Below, piece by piece: positions 62,225-64,000 of a stretch of 64,000 nt of DNA. The stretch's first letter is position 1. Each line of letters opens with the position of its first letter. Where the stretch lies: positions 38,967,378 to 39,031,377 of the forward strand of contig NC_063171.1 of assembly GCF_023159225.1 (NCBI RefSeq), in the 5' to 3' direction. The notes beneath the pieces were generated by a model. It did not search any database. It saw only the letters and a program-made list of their open reading frames with translations, and was not told the origin of the DNA. Position numbers and translations under genes: made by a program. The DNA comes from Perognathus longimembris pacificus. Its lineage: Eukaryota > Chordata > Mammalia > Rodentia > Heteromyidae.

Positions 62225-62405
62225 TCTTTTGGGCAGTACTGGGGTTTGAACTCAGTGCTTCACACTTGCTAGGCAGCGCCCTTGCTTTTTGATGAATATT
62301 TTGGAAATGGAGTCTAATGAAACTTTTCTGCCCAGCTGGCTTGAAACCTTAATCCTTCAGATTTCAACCTCCTCAGGAGCTAGAATTACAGGTGTAACCC
62401 CAGTG
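62225..62405 (-). mobile_element. Diverged type B SINE, minus strand
   Basis: TACTGGGGTTTGAACTCAG, CTTGCTAGGCAG, CTAGAATTACAGGTGT; the middle of the right half is replaced by an ID-like part. Confidence 0.65.
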
Positions 62406-62832
62406 CCTGCTATCTGCCTTGTTCTTTTAACAATCACCCAGAAGGGAAATACATGATCACTCATCAGTCTATAGGACACAAGTTTCAATAGCAAAGACTT
62501 GAATTGTTTGAAAATCTTTGGCCTGCCTTCCTGTTATGTTTGGCTAAGTAATGCCAACGCCCCCCCACCACACCCCAAAGTGCTTATATGTGTAGTGGGC
62601 TTGGTCTCCCCTTCAGGTATTTTGGGAGGTTCTAGAGACTCTGAGAAGGGGATCTAGTAGAGGAAGTAAGTCACGGGGGCTCTGTTCTTAGGGACCGTAT
62701 CTTGTCTAGGGTTCTCTCCTCTCCTTCTGCCCCTTCCACCCCATCCTTCTCTCAACTAAAACCTCTAAAATAAGTACAGTCGTCCCTTGCTATATCATGG
62801 TTCACTTATAGCTTCACTGTGTCATTGTTAGG

Positions 62833-63045
62833 GGGTGGGTTGGTTTTTTCTTGCCAATCCTGGGGCTTGAATCAGGGCCTGGGCACTGTCCCTGAACTTC
62901 TTTTGCTCAAGGCTAGCACTTTACCACTTGAGCCACAATGCTACTTCCACTTTTTCTGTTTATGTGGTACTGAGGAATTGAACCCAGGGCTTCATGTATA
63001 CGAGGCAAGCACCCTACCACTTGGCCACATTCCCAGTCCTATTGT
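62833..63045 (-). mobile_element. Type A SINE, minus strand, inside the inverted-repeat element
   Basis: CCTGGGGCTTGAATCAGGGC, GAGCCACAATGCTACTTCC, GAATTGAACCCAGGG, CACATTCCCAGTCC. Confidence 0.88.
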
Positions 63046-63074
63046 GGGTTTAAAAATAAACAAACAAAAAAAAA

Positions 63075-63545
63075 AAAAACATGCTGAGTGCCGGTGGCTC
63101 ACACCTGTAATCCTAGCTACCCAGGAGGCTGAGCTCTGAGGATCATGGTTCAAAACCAGCCCAGAGGCTTGAGAATATGGCTTAGCAGGAGAGTGCTTGC
63201 CTTGCATGCATGAAGCCCTGGTTTTATTCCTCAGCACCATATAAACAGAAAAGGCCAGAAGTGGCACTGTGGCTCCTCAACTGCTGGAGTGCTAGCCTTG
63301 AGCAAAAAGAAGCCAGGGACAGTGCTCAGGCCCTGAGTCCAGGCCCAGGACTGACAAAAACAGACTGACAGACAGACAAATAAAACAGCCCAGTCAGGAA
63401 AGTCCAGGCAACTCCTATCTCCAATTAACCACCAGAAAACCGGAAGTGGCACTGTGGCTCAGGTGGTAGAATGCTAGCCTTGAGCTGAAGAGCGCAGGAA
63501 CAGCACCCAGGCCCAGAGTTCAAGCCTCATGATCAACAATAAAAA
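63075..63545 (+). mobile_element. Type B SINE split by a type A SINE
   Basis: The type B host (63075-63160 and 63385-63545) resumes exactly after the insert: AAACCAGCCCAG before and AAACAGCCCAGTCAGG after. The type A insert at about 63163-63365 carries a (GACA)n-like tail. Confidence 0.88.
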
Positions 63546-64000
63546 ATAAAGTGATCCCTCACCGATCACAGGAGTTACATTCCAGAGACCCCTGTGACAC
63601 TGAAAATCCACAAAGTAGCAATAAGTGAACCACGATCTAGCAAGGGACAACTATATAATGCTGCTACTTTGCAGATTTTTCACCCATTGTGGGGGGGTCT
63701 CTGGAACGTAACTCCCGTGACCAGTAAGGGATCACTGCAATTCCTTTTATGCTGCTTTTTTTAGGGTATTTGGTCACATTTACAGATAACATAGAAACCT
63801 CTTTCACAATGAAAATAAGATCTACACGGACCATTCAGAGAATCAAGTAGTTGAAGAGGACTTAAATCTTCTTCCAAGTCAGGCAGTAAAACTTGCTTCT
63901 TCCCAGTCACAAAGTCAGCTGTGCTTCTGCTTGATCAACTGAGCCTCTCCCCCCTTCCCCCCCAATTCAGAGCTCTCCCCATCTACAGAAGCTTTCACTG

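Larger units (their letters stand above)
62779..63740. mobile_element. Tigger/mariner-like inverted-repeat DNA element with nested SINEs
   Basis: GTCCCTTGCTATATCATGG (from about 62784) is matched in inverse by CCACGATCTAGCAAGGGAC (ends about 63649). A second inverted pair begins AGTGATCCCTCACCGATCAC (about 63550) and ends CAGTAAGGGATCACT (about 63737). The words resemble mammalian Tigger-type nonautonomous elements; I cannot name the subfamily. No transposase frame is visible. Confidence 0.6.

Overview
This is a mammalian nuclear genome window, most likely from a rodent of the kangaroo-rat/pocket-mouse/gopher group (Geomyoidea). It contains four spliced vertebrate genes with GT-AG introns, a CpG-rich promoter, L1 and MIR relics, and more than 30 copies of two related SINE types. 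Type A has a tRNA-Ala/ID-like left half joined to a right half carrying the signature GTGGCTCAAGTGGTAGAGTG. Type B has a 7SL (B1/Alu-like) left half joined to the same right half. I recall this pairing from geomyoid rodents (IDL-Geo-type SINEs); the species assignment is an inference.

Layout: the 5' part of NTRK1 (TrkA, NGF receptor) lies on the minus strand at 1233-7063 (coding exons 1-4; the rest is off the left edge). INSRR (insulin receptor-related receptor, an alkali-sensing receptor tyrosine kinase) is complete on the plus strand, with 22 coding exons at 9521-25484 that join to an open 1300-residue frame. SH2D2A (T-cell adapter TSAd) is complete on the plus strand, with 8 coding exons at 38976-45533 (407 residues). 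The last four coding exons of PRCC lie on the minus strand at 53171-58890; the rest is off the right edge. The order and orientations match human 1q23.1 (PRCC, SH2D2A, INSRR, NTRK1), read in reverse.

Between the genes: 7.1-9.5 kb is a head-to-head CpG-rich NTRK1/INSRR promoter interval. 26.3-38.9 kb is intergenic and holds a 3'-truncated L1 with nested SINEs, several microsatellites and MIR relics. 46.4-52.8 kb is SINE-rich intergenic DNA. 58.9-64 kb is a PRCC intron holding a processed JTB pseudogene that is itself split by a young SINE, and a Tigger-like inverted-repeat element filled with SINEs.

I see no prokaryotic system, CRISPR array, intact transposase or new gene family. The points most worth a second look are: a GC-box minisatellite next to a weak splice donor and a 42-nt cassette-like exon in INSRR; a run of AGGTCA half-sites in an INSRR kinase intron; a TGG-to-TGA change that shortens SH2D2A; a conserved-looking CRE in the SH2D2A promoter; a young SINE subfamily; and several clean retroposition events with exact target-site duplications (TSDs).
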